This document shows positions 33,894-42,109 of a DNA stretch of 46,292 bases, one piece after another. This stretch comes from JBGSWL01 sp041752455 (GTDB lineage: Bacteria; Pseudomonadota; Alphaproteobacteria; Rhizobiales; Rhizobiaceae), in assembly GCA_041752455.1 (NCBI GenBank), contig JBGSWL010000106.1, positions 1 through 46,292 of the forward strand, in the 5' to 3' direction. Numbering within the stretch: position 1 is the stretch's first letter; every line of letters begins with the position of its first letter. Under the pieces are notes generated by a model, which worked only from the letters and a program-made list of their open reading frames with translations, was not told the origin of the DNA and made no database searches. The position numbers were made by a program, and so were the translations under genes.

Positions 33894-35756
33894 CTACTGG
33901 ATGACCGGCGGGGTATTGTTCAGGTTCAACGGACCAGGCAGACCAAGGCCACTCGGTTGCGGCGCGGGCGCGGTAGCTCCGGGCACTGCCGGGGCTGTGT
34001 TGTTGAGGTTCAATCCACCGGGCAGGCCGAGCCCGCCGGGCTGTCCCGGCAGACCAAGCCCTCCGGGTTGGGCTGGAATGCCAAGTCCACCCGGCTGACC
34101 GGGAAGGCCTATCGCACTGCCGTCCGAATTCTGCCCGCCAAGCGATGGCAAGTTGATCTGGACGTCATCGAGGTTGAAGTTCTGCACGTCGCCCTTGTAG
34201 TGCATGACGAGCCCCGGGAAAATGATGACGATTGCAATCGCGAGGACCTGGATACCGATATAAGGCAACACGCCCCGATAGATTTCGCCGGTGCGCACGC
34301 CTTCGATGCGCTCGCCGGTCACTTCATCATCCCAGGCTTCCTGCGGCGCGATCGAGCGGATGTAGAACAGCGCAAAGCCGAACGGCGGTGTCAGGAATGA
34401 CGTCTGCAGGTTGATGCCGAGGATGATCCCGAGGAAGACAAGGTCGATACCGAGGGTTTCGGCTGGTGCCACCAGCAAGGGGACAACAATGAAGGCGATT
34501 TCGAAGAAGTCGAGGAAGCAGCCGAGGATGAAGACGATGATCGTCACCACAGTGAGGAAGCCGTATTCGCCGCCGGGCAGGGCGGTCAGCAGTTCCTCGA
34601 TCCAGATATGGCCGTTGATGCCGTAGAAGGTCAGGCCGAAGACACGCGCGCCGATCAGGATGAACATCACGAACGACGTCAGCTTGGTTGTCGAATCCAG
34701 CGCCTGCTTCAAGAGCGAAAGGCTCAGGCGGTTTTTCATGATCGCAAGGATGATCGCGCCCGCCGCGCCCATTGCGCCGCCTTCCGTGGGGGTGGCGATA
34801 CCGAGAAAGATCGTGCCGAGAACGAGGAAGATCAGCGCCAGCGGCGGGATCAGCACGATGACGACCTGTTCGGTCAGGCGCGAAATAACGCCGAGCTTCA
34901 AGGCGCGGTTGGACAAGCTGACTGCAAGTGCAAAGGCAGTGGCGGTCGAAGCCGACGCAACGAAACGCCATTCGTAGGTCCAGTCCGCGAACAGGAAATT
35001 GTAGGCCCCATAGTGAATACCGATGGCAAGCGCCAACAGCACGACCAACGAGGTTACCCCGCCGCCAAGCGTGCGGGTTTCCGGCGGCAGCGCCGGGACC
35101 GACTTGGGGCTGAAGACTGCGAGCAGCATTATGTAAGACGCGTATAGCGCGATGATCATCAGTGCCGGCAGGAGCGCCGCTGTATACATGTCGCCGACGG
35201 AACGGCCGAGCTGGTCGGCCATGACGATCAGGACCAGCGACGGCGGCACGATCTGCGCCAGCGTGCCGGAGGCGGCAATCGTGCCTGTGGCCACTGTCCG
35301 GTCGTAGCCATAGCGCAACATGATCGGCAACGAGATGAGGCCCATGGCAATGACCGACGCGGCAACGACACCGGTCGTTGCACCCAGCAATGCGCCGACG
35401 ACGATGACCGCAAGGCCAAGACCACCGCGCATCGGGCCGAACAATTGGCCGATGGTATCGAGCAGATCTTCGGCAATCCGCGAACGCTCGAGGATCAGGC
35501 CCATGAAGGTGAAGAACGGAATGGCCAGCAACGTGTCGTTGCGCATTATGTCGAAGGTGCGGTTGGGCAGCGCCTGGATCAGCGGATAGGAAAGCCGGAT
35601 CTCTTCGGGAGCGAAGATCGACAGTTCCACGCCGATGAAGAAGAACACCAGGCCGCCGGTAGCGAGCGTGAATGCGATCGGATAGCCGATCAGCAGCATG
35701 CCCATCACGATCGTGAACATGATGGGCGCGAGATAATGGGCAATGAACTCGATCAT
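33894..35756 (-). CDS. dctM: TRAP transporter large permease DctM with repeat tail
   Basis: Large TRAP permease (620 aa) of the long type found with TakP-like binding proteins. About 13 membrane segments fill residues 1-545, including LLAIPFFTFMGLILERS near 75 and ATTGVVAASVIAMGLISLP near 125. Residues 549-620 are an odd tail of GLP/GQPGG repeats that ends in two copies of a GLGLPG-x-LNLNNT unit. The tail is low in charge and has no membrane segment. Ordinary DctM proteins end shortly after the last helix. ATG 35756 overlaps the dctQ stop (ATGA). The substrate is a carboxylate or polyol, not decided here. Confidence 0.93.
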   Translation of the reverse strand: MIEFIAHYLAPIMFTIVMGMLLIGYPIAFTLATGGLVFFFIGVELSIFAPEEIRLSYPLIQALPNRTFDIMRNDTLLAIPFFTFMGLILERSRIAEDLLDTIGQLFGPMRGGLGLAVIVVGALLGATTGVVAASVIAMGLISLPIMLRYGYDRTVATGTIAASGTLAQIVPPSLVLIVMADQLGRSVGDMYTAALLPALMIIALYASYIMLLAVFSPKSVPALPPETRTLGGGVTSLVVLLALAIGIHYGAYNFLFADWTYEWRFVASASTATAFALAVSLSNRALKLGVISRLTEQVVIVLIPPLALIFLVLGTIFLGIATPTEGGAMGAAGAIILAIMKNRLSLSLLKQALDSTTKLTSFVMFILIGARVFGLTFYGINGHIWIEELLTALPGGEYGFLTVVTIIVFILGCFLDFFEIAFIVVPLLVAPAETLGIDLVFLGIILGINLQTSFLTPPFGFALFYIRSIAPQEAWDDEVTGERIEGVRTGEIYRGVLPYIGIQVLAIAIVIIFPGLVMHYKGDVQNFNLDDVQINLPSLGGQNSDGSAIGLPGQPGGLGIPAQPGGLGLPGQPGGLGLPGGLNLNNTAPAVPGATAPAPQPSGLGLPGPLNLNNTPPVIQ

Positions 35757-36349
35757 TTGTGCTTCATCCGGGTCTCGAGATCAGCGGCGCTTTCCAGTTC
35801 CTCAATGATCGGCGGCAGGGCATGCTGGGTGGTGATGTCGTCCTCGATGATGCCCTTGATGATCGCCCAGCGCTTGATGATTTCCGAGACGCCCTGGGCG
35901 AACAGAAGAATGAACCCGGCCAGCAGCAGGATCTTCGCAGGCCAGAGGACGAGACCGCCAGCATTGACCGAGACTTCGCCCGAGCGCCATGAATTCATCG
36001 CGTAGGGCCAGCATAGCCAGATCATCAGGATGACGAACGGCATCAGCAGGAAGATGTGGCCGAACAGATCGATCCAGTCGCGCGTGCGTTTGGAGAGGCC
36101 GGAAACGGCGACATCGATGCGCACATGCTCGTTGCGCTGCAGCGTGTAGGCGGCCGCCAGCATGAACACGGCGCCATACAGGTACCACTGCATTTCAAGC
36201 CAGGCGTTTGACGAGGTGTCATAAACCTTGCGGATCACCGCGTTGCCGGCGCTGATCATCACGGCAAACAGGATCAGCCAAGACACCGACTTTCCGATGA
36301 AGGCGTTCACCGCGTCGATCCACGACGACATTCTGAGCAATATGGTCAT
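35753..36349 (-). CDS. dctQ: TRAP transporter small permease DctQ
   Basis: A 198-aa membrane subunit with four helices (about residues 18-38, 58-78, 100-120 and 145-167). The family pattern DAVNAFIGKSVSWLILFAV and NAWLEMQWYLYGAVFMLAAAY is clear, as is EHVRIDV. It stabilises DctM and takes part in binding-protein docking. ATG 36349 has GGGGAGA upstream and is preferred to a TTG four codons earlier. First gene of the dctQ-dctM operon; the nearest binding-protein gene is 14 kb away. Confidence 0.93.
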   Translation of the reverse strand: MTILLRMSSWIDAVNAFIGKSVSWLILFAVMISAGNAVIRKVYDTSSNAWLEMQWYLYGAVFMLAAAYTLQRNEHVRIDVAVSGLSKRTRDWIDLFGHIFLLMPFVILMIWLCWPYAMNSWRSGEVSVNAGGLVLWPAKILLLAGFILLFAQGVSEIIKRWAIIKGIIEDDITTQHALPPIIEELESAADLETRMKHK

Positions 36350-36800
36350 GTCTCTCCCCAAAATTCGCCCTCAGGGATTGCCTGTGACGATCCGGCTCCT
36401 CAACCGGTGGCATCTTGGTAGCGCAAGTCCGCCATCATGCCAAACGTCATATCGAGCTACCATTGATTGGCGAGACTGACAACAAACTGGTCATTTTTGT
36501 TTACCATTGCGCGGCGCGGCATCCCACGGATTTGGTCGCGCGCAGGTTGTATCCAGTGCAACGCTGTAAAAATATGTATAAAAACAGCATATCTGCTATA
36601 TTCGCTGATACATTAGAGTATTATGTTGTTTATGTATTTTTCTTGCGCCTCAGTCGTGTGCAACCTGTAGTCAAATTCCTGAAACCAGAGATTGTGTTTG
36701 CGCGTATTCGGCGCATTAGACCCGTTCCGATTGTCGTCGATTGCATCAATACACGGTTCTTTAATGCCGGTATGCCAGTGTTGTCGCTTAGGGACAGACC
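36350..36800. other. AT-rich intergenic region between dctQ and a GGDEF-EAL gene
   Basis: This 451-base region has no recognisable gene. Bases 36563-36645 are strikingly A+T-rich in a GC-rich genome and contain an inverted repeat, GCTGT at 36563-36567 with ACAGC at 36584-36588. It must carry the divergent promoters of dctQ-dctM and the GGDEF-EAL gene. AT-rich DNA like this is what MucR/Ros-type regulators bind in rhizobia; that link is inference. Confidence 0.5.
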
Positions 36801-39152
36801 ATGGATGCAGTTTTGATGTCACGCGCGGGAAGCCAGGCGGAGACCGACATATATGTGAATTTCGTCGACAGCCTTTTTGCTGACCGGCGCGCGGTCGTCT
36901 TCGGCTTGCTGCTGCAACTGGCGATCGGTTGCTTCGTCATCCTTGAAAGCCGTTCGATGGTCATGACGATCTGGCCGCTCCTGTTCATGGTTTCCTCCGG
37001 CCTGAGGTATGTCCAGATTCGGTCCTACGCTCGGGAGCGGTCTCACTTGCTCGAACTGTCCGAGCAGGAGCGCGTCGCGGCTGCGCAACGTTGGGAGCGA
37101 CACTTCACGATTTCGTCGGCCTTTTCGGCACTGATGGTCGGAGGCTTTGCCTGGTCGGCGATCGAACTGATCGGAAGCGAGTTTGCCATCATTGCCGGTC
37201 TTTCGACCGTCTTCGCCGCCGTCCCGACGATTGTTGGCCGCCTTTACGGTTCAATCCGCCTGGCAACCGTCATGCTTTTCTGCGTTCTGGGCGCTCCTGC
37301 ATTCAGCTTGTTGCTGAAGGGCACGATGTCGAGCTTTGGTGCGTTTCTGCTGTTCATCCCCTACTTTTTCCTTGTGATGGCGATGGTCCGCAACGTCCGG
37401 TCGACAGTTGTCGAGGCCGTGCGTGGCAAGCACATCAATTCCGATCTTGCCGAGCGCTTCGACACGGCGCTTGAAAACATGTCGCACGGCCTCATCATGT
37501 TTGATCGAAGCGACAATATTGTCGTGATGAATCGTGCGGCGCGCCATCTTCTGCAAATCCCGCAGTTCGTGCGCATCGAGAACCGGCGTTTTTGCGTGTT
37601 GCTTCGTTATGGCCGGCGCTACGAGATGATCTCTTCGCGCAACATGGAAGTCCTGCAAAAAGCCATCGACAGCGCGCTCGCGCATGCGGGAGACAAGGTT
37701 GAACTGCCGCTTTCGACGGGCCGCTTGCTGGAGTTCAGCGCCAACCGGCGCCCCGACGGCGGCTCCGTGCTCATTCTGGAAGACGTCACCGAGCGGGCCC
37801 GGGCGGAAACCAAGATCCGCACCATGGCACAATATGACGGCCTGACCGAATTGCCAAACCGGACCTTCTTTGCTGCGGAAGTGGAGCGTCGGCTGAGCCG
37901 CGCTTCGGACGAAACGCAGTGTGTGCTGATCGCCTTCGACGTCGATGATTTCAAACGCGTCAACGACTCCATCGGCCACGCCCAGGGCGACGCCCTGCTC
38001 AAGGCAATCGGCAAGCGCTTGCGCCGTCACTACGGGCGGCGTGCGATCATTTCGCGCCTCGGCGGCGACGAGTTCATGATGTTCGTCGATCATGATGCCG
38101 ATGGTTTTCCGCTTGAAAGCTTTGCCGAAGGCTTGGCGGCCTGTCTCTCACGCGCCTACCGGATCGGTCCGGAACAGGTGCTGGTGACCCATTCGATCGG
38201 CATCGACTGCTGCTCTGCTGCAGAGTTCAACCTTGAGGATGCGATGATCCGGGCCGATCTTGCGCTTTATACAGCCAAGGCATCCGGCAAAGGCGTTTGG
38301 TCGGTCTATACCCATGGCATGGGCGATCGTTACATGCGCCGCCAGCGCCTAAAGGGCGACCTCGCACGCGCCATCGAGGAACGACATCTGACAGCGCTCT
38401 ATCAGCCGATCGTCGATGCCGAAACCGGACGCATCGTGTCCTGCGAAGCCCTGGCACGTTGGAACCATCCGACGCTTGGTCCGATTGCGCCGACCGAGTT
38501 CATTTCGCTTGCCGAGGAAATGGGGATCATTTCAAGCCTCACCCGCTACATGCTGGACAAGGCGCTGAAAGATTGTGTGCTATGGCCCGAACATGTGAGC
38601 GTTTCGGTCAACCTGTCGGCGATCGACTTCCGGCGCGAAAACATTGCCGATCTTCTGGCCGATTCGATTGCCGTCTCCGGCATCGATGCTTCACGTCTGG
38701 AGGTCGAGATCACGGAGTCGGCGATCATCAGCAATGAGGCCGACATGATCGAGCGCTTGCACCGGATCAAGCGTCTGGGTGTCGGCATCGCGCTGGATGA
38801 TTTCGGGACAGGTTACTCCTCCCTCAGCTATCTGCACCGGTTGCCACTCGACCGGGTGAAGATCGACCGCTCGTTTGTCGTCGGCATTGAAAATGGCAAG
38901 ACGCCACTTGCACTGCTGGACGGCATTACCAGCCTCTGTCGCAAGCTCGGGCTTGCCGTCACGGTCGAAGGCGTGGAGACCGAAGCGCAGCTCGACATGG
39001 TCCGTGCAACCGGTAAAGTCTCGCGCGTACAGGGTTTTCTGTTCGGGCCCGGTCTGCCAGCCAGCGCGATTGCCGAAGTTGCGAACCGCACACGGCCCAT
39101 TGCCGAGACCGTTTCCGTTGACGAGCCATTGCCTGCCGCAGTCGCCAACTAG
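36801..39152 (+). CDS. Membrane-bound GGDEF-EAL cyclic-di-GMP protein
   Basis: A 783-aa protein that makes and/or degrades cyclic di-GMP. Membrane segments lie at about 31-75 and 105-195, a PAS-like domain at 216-330, GGDEF at 340-505 and EAL at 515-765. The GGDEF motif is intact (RLGGDEF, 419-425), but the product-inhibition site RxxD is missing (RRAI instead). EAL residues are all present: E549 (CEALARW), N604, E636, D666/D667 (LDDFGTGYSS), K687 and E723 (EGVETEAQ). Either activity could be real; the intact EAL favours phosphodiesterase function. ATG 36801 opens the frame; M6 is an alternative. Confidence 0.94.
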   Translation: MDAVLMSRAGSQAETDIYVNFVDSLFADRRAVVFGLLLQLAIGCFVILESRSMVMTIWPLLFMVSSGLRYVQIRSYARERSHLLELSEQERVAAAQRWERHFTISSAFSALMVGGFAWSAIELIGSEFAIIAGLSTVFAAVPTIVGRLYGSIRLATVMLFCVLGAPAFSLLLKGTMSSFGAFLLFIPYFFLVMAMVRNVRSTVVEAVRGKHINSDLAERFDTALENMSHGLIMFDRSDNIVVMNRAARHLLQIPQFVRIENRRFCVLLRYGRRYEMISSRNMEVLQKAIDSALAHAGDKVELPLSTGRLLEFSANRRPDGGSVLILEDVTERARAETKIRTMAQYDGLTELPNRTFFAAEVERRLSRASDETQCVLIAFDVDDFKRVNDSIGHAQGDALLKAIGKRLRRHYGRRAIISRLGGDEFMMFVDHDADGFPLESFAEGLAACLSRAYRIGPEQVLVTHSIGIDCCSAAEFNLEDAMIRADLALYTAKASGKGVWSVYTHGMGDRYMRRQRLKGDLARAIEERHLTALYQPIVDAETGRIVSCEALARWNHPTLGPIAPTEFISLAEEMGIISSLTRYMLDKALKDCVLWPEHVSVSVNLSAIDFRRENIADLLADSIAVSGIDASRLEVEITESAIISNEADMIERLHRIKRLGVGIALDDFGTGYSSLSYLHRLPLDRVKIDRSFVVGIENGKTPLALLDGITSLCRKLGLAVTVEGVETEAQLDMVRATGKVSRVQGFLFGPGLPASAIAEVANRTRPIAETVSVDEPLPAAVAN

Positions 39153-39231
39153 GTCAATTCAGGCACGCTCTGGCGTCACAATCGGCAGCTTGCTGCAACT
39201 TCAGATAGATGAAATCACTAAATATTGAGAA

Positions 39232-39264
39232 ACAATGTCGCTATTGTGGTTAATCAAAAATTAA
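39232..39264. promoter_or_regulatory. Two short dyads upstream of the FeeM-like gene
   Basis: ACAAT-N6-ATTGT at 39232-39247 is followed by TTAAT-N5-ATTAA at 39250-39264, in an AT-rich 180-base gap. Both are 5-bp-arm inverted repeats and might be operator sites for the gene at 39337. A third ATTGT is at 39270-39274. Confidence 0.35.
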
Positions 39265-39336
39265 TGCGGCATTGTCTGTTTACATTCAGTTAAGCCCGAT
39301 TATTTTCCTTGATGGGAAATCGGGGACTCGACTTTC

Positions 39337-40083
39337 GTGCTTATACGTAACTCAGACTATGTGGCGCATGTCGAGAAGAACCATCGGCTCTTCGAGTTGA
39401 TGGATCGTATCGAGTATCGCCGGATCAGAACCCCGGATGATTTCGAAGATATTGGCCAGCTGAGGCTGAAGGCATTCAATGCACGGCCCGTCTACGACAC
39501 CCAGTTTTCGGAACCTCTACTTGAGCCGATCGACTATCTGCCGGAAACATTCCTTTTCGGCCTTTATCTCGAAGATTGGCTTGTCGCCTCGATGCGCCTC
39601 AACACGCTGACGGCCGGGTCGTACAAAACGCCGGCCTATGAAATGTTCTCCGGTTTTCTCGATCCGGTGATGGCGCAAGGCATGCGATTTGTGGATCCAA
39701 GCCGGTTCGCCGTGGATCCCGCAGCATCATCCGAGCATCCCGGTTTGGCGCTGCTGACGCACCGCCTCTCAACCATGATGACCATTCATGTCGGCGCTCA
39801 GTACTGCCTGTGTGCCGTCAAGCTTGAACACGAGGGATACTACCGCCGGATTTTTCGGGCAACGCGTTTGGCCGGTCCGATGGAGCCAGAGGGCATGTGC
39901 GTTACCGCCGTGCTTCTCGGGATATCGATCCAGAATGCGGACTATATCAAGGAGCGCAATCCGATCTTCAATTTTACGCAAACGGAAACCCGCCTGCTGT
40001 TTGATACACCCGTCAACCAGTTGCCGCCGCTGACCGTCAGGCCAACTGCGCGCCTCGCCGCGCAAGCACCGCGCGCTGCCTGA
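39337..40083 (+). CDS. FeeM-like N-acyl amino acid synthase / acyltransferase
   Basis: A 248-aa protein of the GNAT-fold group that includes FeeM and autoinducer-synthase-like acyltransferases. The core includes YRRIRTPDDFEDIGQLRLKA (about 27-46), YDTQFSEPLL, DWLVASMRL and VDPSRFAVDP near 118, the order seen in this group. FeeM joins an acyl chain from acyl-ACP to an amino acid, giving signal or surfactant lipids. The start is GTG 39337, with GGGGA 11 bases upstream; an ATG at 39400 is possible. It follows the GGDEF-EAL gene by 184 AT-rich bases. No luxR-type gene or acyl carrier protein is adjacent. Confidence 0.75.
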   Translation: MLIRNSDYVAHVEKNHRLFELMDRIEYRRIRTPDDFEDIGQLRLKAFNARPVYDTQFSEPLLEPIDYLPETFLFGLYLEDWLVASMRLNTLTAGSYKTPAYEMFSGFLDPVMAQGMRFVDPSRFAVDPAASSEHPGLALLTHRLSTMMTIHVGAQYCLCAVKLEHEGYYRRIFRATRLAGPMEPEGMCVTAVLLGISIQNADYIKERNPIFNFTQTETRLLFDTPVNQLPPLTVRPTARLAAQAPRAA

Positions 40084-40216
40084 TTTGCCTGCATCTGCCA
40101 AATGGTCACGGCGGGGCATTCAACTGTCGATCCGCCATTGAAGACCGCCGATGTTTTCGATATGCGCAAGGGCAAGCCGCCGAGAGCGGCAGCGACCGGC
40201 CATTGCGGAGGATGAC

Positions 40217-40438
40217 ATGGTGAGCAAACAGAGCCAAAATACCGAAAACAATGCGGTCATGGATTATCCTGAACACGAGCGCACATTTGCGCTTTTCATG
40301 TTCGGGGCCAAGTGGCTGACGGCCATTGTGGTGGCTTTGCTTGTTGCGATGGCCTTCGGTTTCTTTGCCGGTGCCGGCTTCTTTGGCGGCCTTGTCGCCT
40401 TTGTTGCGTTGTGCGCCGTCGCGTGGTTCTTCCTCTGA
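40217..40438 (+). CDS. aa3-type cytochrome c oxidase subunit IV-like protein
   Basis: A 73-aa protein with an N-terminal soluble stretch (MDYPEHERTFALFM, the family signature) and one or two membrane helices (about 31-73, KWLTAIVVALLVAMAFGFF). It matches the small bacterial aa3-oxidase subunit IV family, a non-essential subunit found mainly in alphaproteobacteria. ATG 40217 has GCGGAGGA upstream. It is not with the main oxidase genes; it precedes pntAA by 58 bases with a terminator between them, an order I recall as common in rhizobia. Confidence 0.88.
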   Translation: MVSKQSQNTENNAVMDYPEHERTFALFMFGAKWLTAIVVALLVAMAFGFFAGAGFFGGLVAFVALCAVAWFFL

Positions 40439-40452
40439 GCCAGACCTTTCGA

Positions 40453-40475
40453 CCCGGCAAGCCGGGCTTTTTCTT
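40453..40475 (+). terminator. Intrinsic terminator between subunit IV and pntAA
   Basis: CCCGG at 40453-40457 pairs with CCGGG at 40462-40466 around a 4-base loop, followed by GCTTTTTCTTT. It would separate the small oxidase gene from the pnt operon. Confidence 0.8.
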
Positions 40476-40496
40476 TAGGCAGCCGGGAGATCTGAC

Positions 40497-41681
40497 GTGC
40501 CGTTGAACATTTTCATTGCCAAGGAAAGCGCCGGCGAAACGCGTGTCGCCGCATCGCCTGATACCGTCAAGCGCTTGGTGGGAGCGGGCCATTCCGTGAC
40601 CGTCGAGCACGATGCCGGTTCGATGTCGCGCATCACCAACGACGCGTTCGAAGCCGCCGGTGCGAAGATCGCCGATGCGGCAGCAGCGAGCGATGCCGAT
40701 GTGGTGCTCCGCGTCCGGCGCCCGTCTGCGGCAGACCTTGCGACCATGCGCAGGGGCGCCGCAGTCTTTGCCATGATGGACCCGTTCGATGCCGGCGACG
40801 ATATCGCCGCGATGGCCGAGGCCGGTCTTTCGTCCTTTGCCATGGAACTGATGCCGCGCATCACCCGCGCGCAGGTCATGGACGTGTTGTCGTCGCAGGC
40901 AAACCTTGCCGGCTACCGCGCTGTCGTGGAAGCCGCGGATGTTTACGATCGTGCCTTCCCGATGATGATGACTGCCGCAGGCACGGTTTCGGCAGCCAAG
41001 GTCTTCGTCATGGGTGCTGGCGTTGCCGGTCTGCAGGCGATTGCCACGGCGCGCCGCCTTGGCGCTGTCGTGACCGCCACCGACGTACGCGCTGCGGCTG
41101 GCGAACAGGTGGAATCGCTCGGCGCCAAGTTCATCATGACCGACGCCCTCAAGGATGCCTCGGGCACCGGCGGCTATGCCCGCGAACTGACCGACGCTGA
41201 AAAGAAGTCGCAGTCGGAACTGGTGGCTGGCCACATATCCAAGCAGGACATCGTGATCACGACCGCGCTCATCCCGGGCCGTCCAGCGCCCAAACTGGTC
41301 AGCGCCGACATGGTGGCTTCGATGAAGCCGGGCTCGGTCATCGTTGATCTCGCCGTCGAGCGCGGCGGCAATGTCGAAGGCTCCAAGGCTGGTGAAGTCG
41401 TCGAGACCGACAATGGCGTGACCATTGTCGGCCATCTCAACATGGCAGGGCGACTCGCCGCCTCGGCGTCGTTGCTCTACGCCAAGAATGTGCTCGCCTT
41501 CCTCGAGACGCTAATCGACAAGGAAACCGGTACGCTGATGATCAACCGTTCTGACGAACTGGTGGCGGCAACGCTTCTGACCCATGACGGTGCGATCGTG
41601 CACGCCAATTTCGGTGCACCGGCACCGCAGCCCGACCCCATGCCCCAGCCTGAGGCGCAAGCGGACAAGGAAGACAAGTGA
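40497..41681 (+). CDS. pntAA: NAD(P) transhydrogenase subunit alpha 1 (NAD-binding domain I)
   Basis: A 394-aa soluble NAD(H)-binding subunit (domain I) of proton-translocating transhydrogenase, which reduces NADP with NADH at the expense of the proton gradient. It has the alanine-dehydrogenase-like fold: NIFIAKESAGETRVAASPDT at the N-terminus, QANLAGYRAVVEAA near 132, and the NAD loop VFVMGAGVAGLQAIATARRL near 168. The C-terminal QPDPMPQPEAQADKEDK linker ends domain I. The start is GTG 40497 after GGGAGA at 40484-40489. Its stop shares a base with the pntAB ATG. In enteric PntA this subunit is fused to PntAB; here they are separate. Confidence 0.95.
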   Translation: MPLNIFIAKESAGETRVAASPDTVKRLVGAGHSVTVEHDAGSMSRITNDAFEAAGAKIADAAAASDADVVLRVRRPSAADLATMRRGAAVFAMMDPFDAGDDIAAMAEAGLSSFAMELMPRITRAQVMDVLSSQANLAGYRAVVEAADVYDRAFPMMMTAAGTVSAAKVFVMGAGVAGLQAIATARRLGAVVTATDVRAAAGEQVESLGAKFIMTDALKDASGTGGYARELTDAEKKSQSELVAGHISKQDIVITTALIPGRPAPKLVSADMVASMKPGSVIVDLAVERGGNVEGSKAGEVVETDNGVTIVGHLNMAGRLAASASLLYAKNVLAFLETLIDKETGTLMINRSDELVAATLLTHDGAIVHANFGAPAPQPDPMPQPEAQADKEDK

Positions 41682-42097
41682 TGGCCGAGACCAGACTGAA
41701 CGATACGATCAACCAGATCCAACAGGCGCTCGACCAGCTTCGCGTCGATGTCGGCCAGTTGCCGGCAGATGGCGCCGCTGGTGCGCTGGCCAATGCGGCC
41801 CACGGCGGCGGCGTCAACGAATTCGTCTTCATGTTTTCGATCTTCGTGCTGGCGATTTTCGTCGGCTACTATGTCGTGTGGTCGGTGACGCCGGCGCTGC
41901 ACACACCGCTGATGGCCGTCACCAACGCCATCTCGTCGGTCATCGTCGTCGGTGCCTTGCTCGCGGTCGGCATTTCCGCAAGCGGCCTTGCGAGCGGCTT
42001 CGGCTTCGTCGCACTGGTACTCGCCTCGGTGAACATTTTCGGCGGCTTTCTCGTCACCCAGCGCATGCTCGCCATGTACAAGAAAAAAGAGAAGTGA
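41681..42097 (+). CDS. pntAB: NAD(P) transhydrogenase subunit alpha 2 (membrane)
   Basis: A 138-aa membrane subunit (part of domain II) with three or four helices at about 44-64, 68-88 and 95-120. Family segments are NEFVFMFSIFVLAIFVGYYVV and HTPLMAVTNAISSVIVVGAL. An unusually long N-terminal soluble stretch of about 45 residues precedes the first helix. ATG 41681 overlaps the pntAA stop (TGATG), so translation is coupled. The next gene, pntB, starts 12 bases later. Confidence 0.95.
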   Translation: MAETRLNDTINQIQQALDQLRVDVGQLPADGAAGALANAAHGGGVNEFVFMFSIFVLAIFVGYYVVWSVTPALHTPLMAVTNAISSVIVVGALLAVGISASGLASGFGFVALVLASVNIFGGFLVTQRMLAMYKKKEK

Positions 42098-42109
42098 GGC
42101 ACTAAGCGC

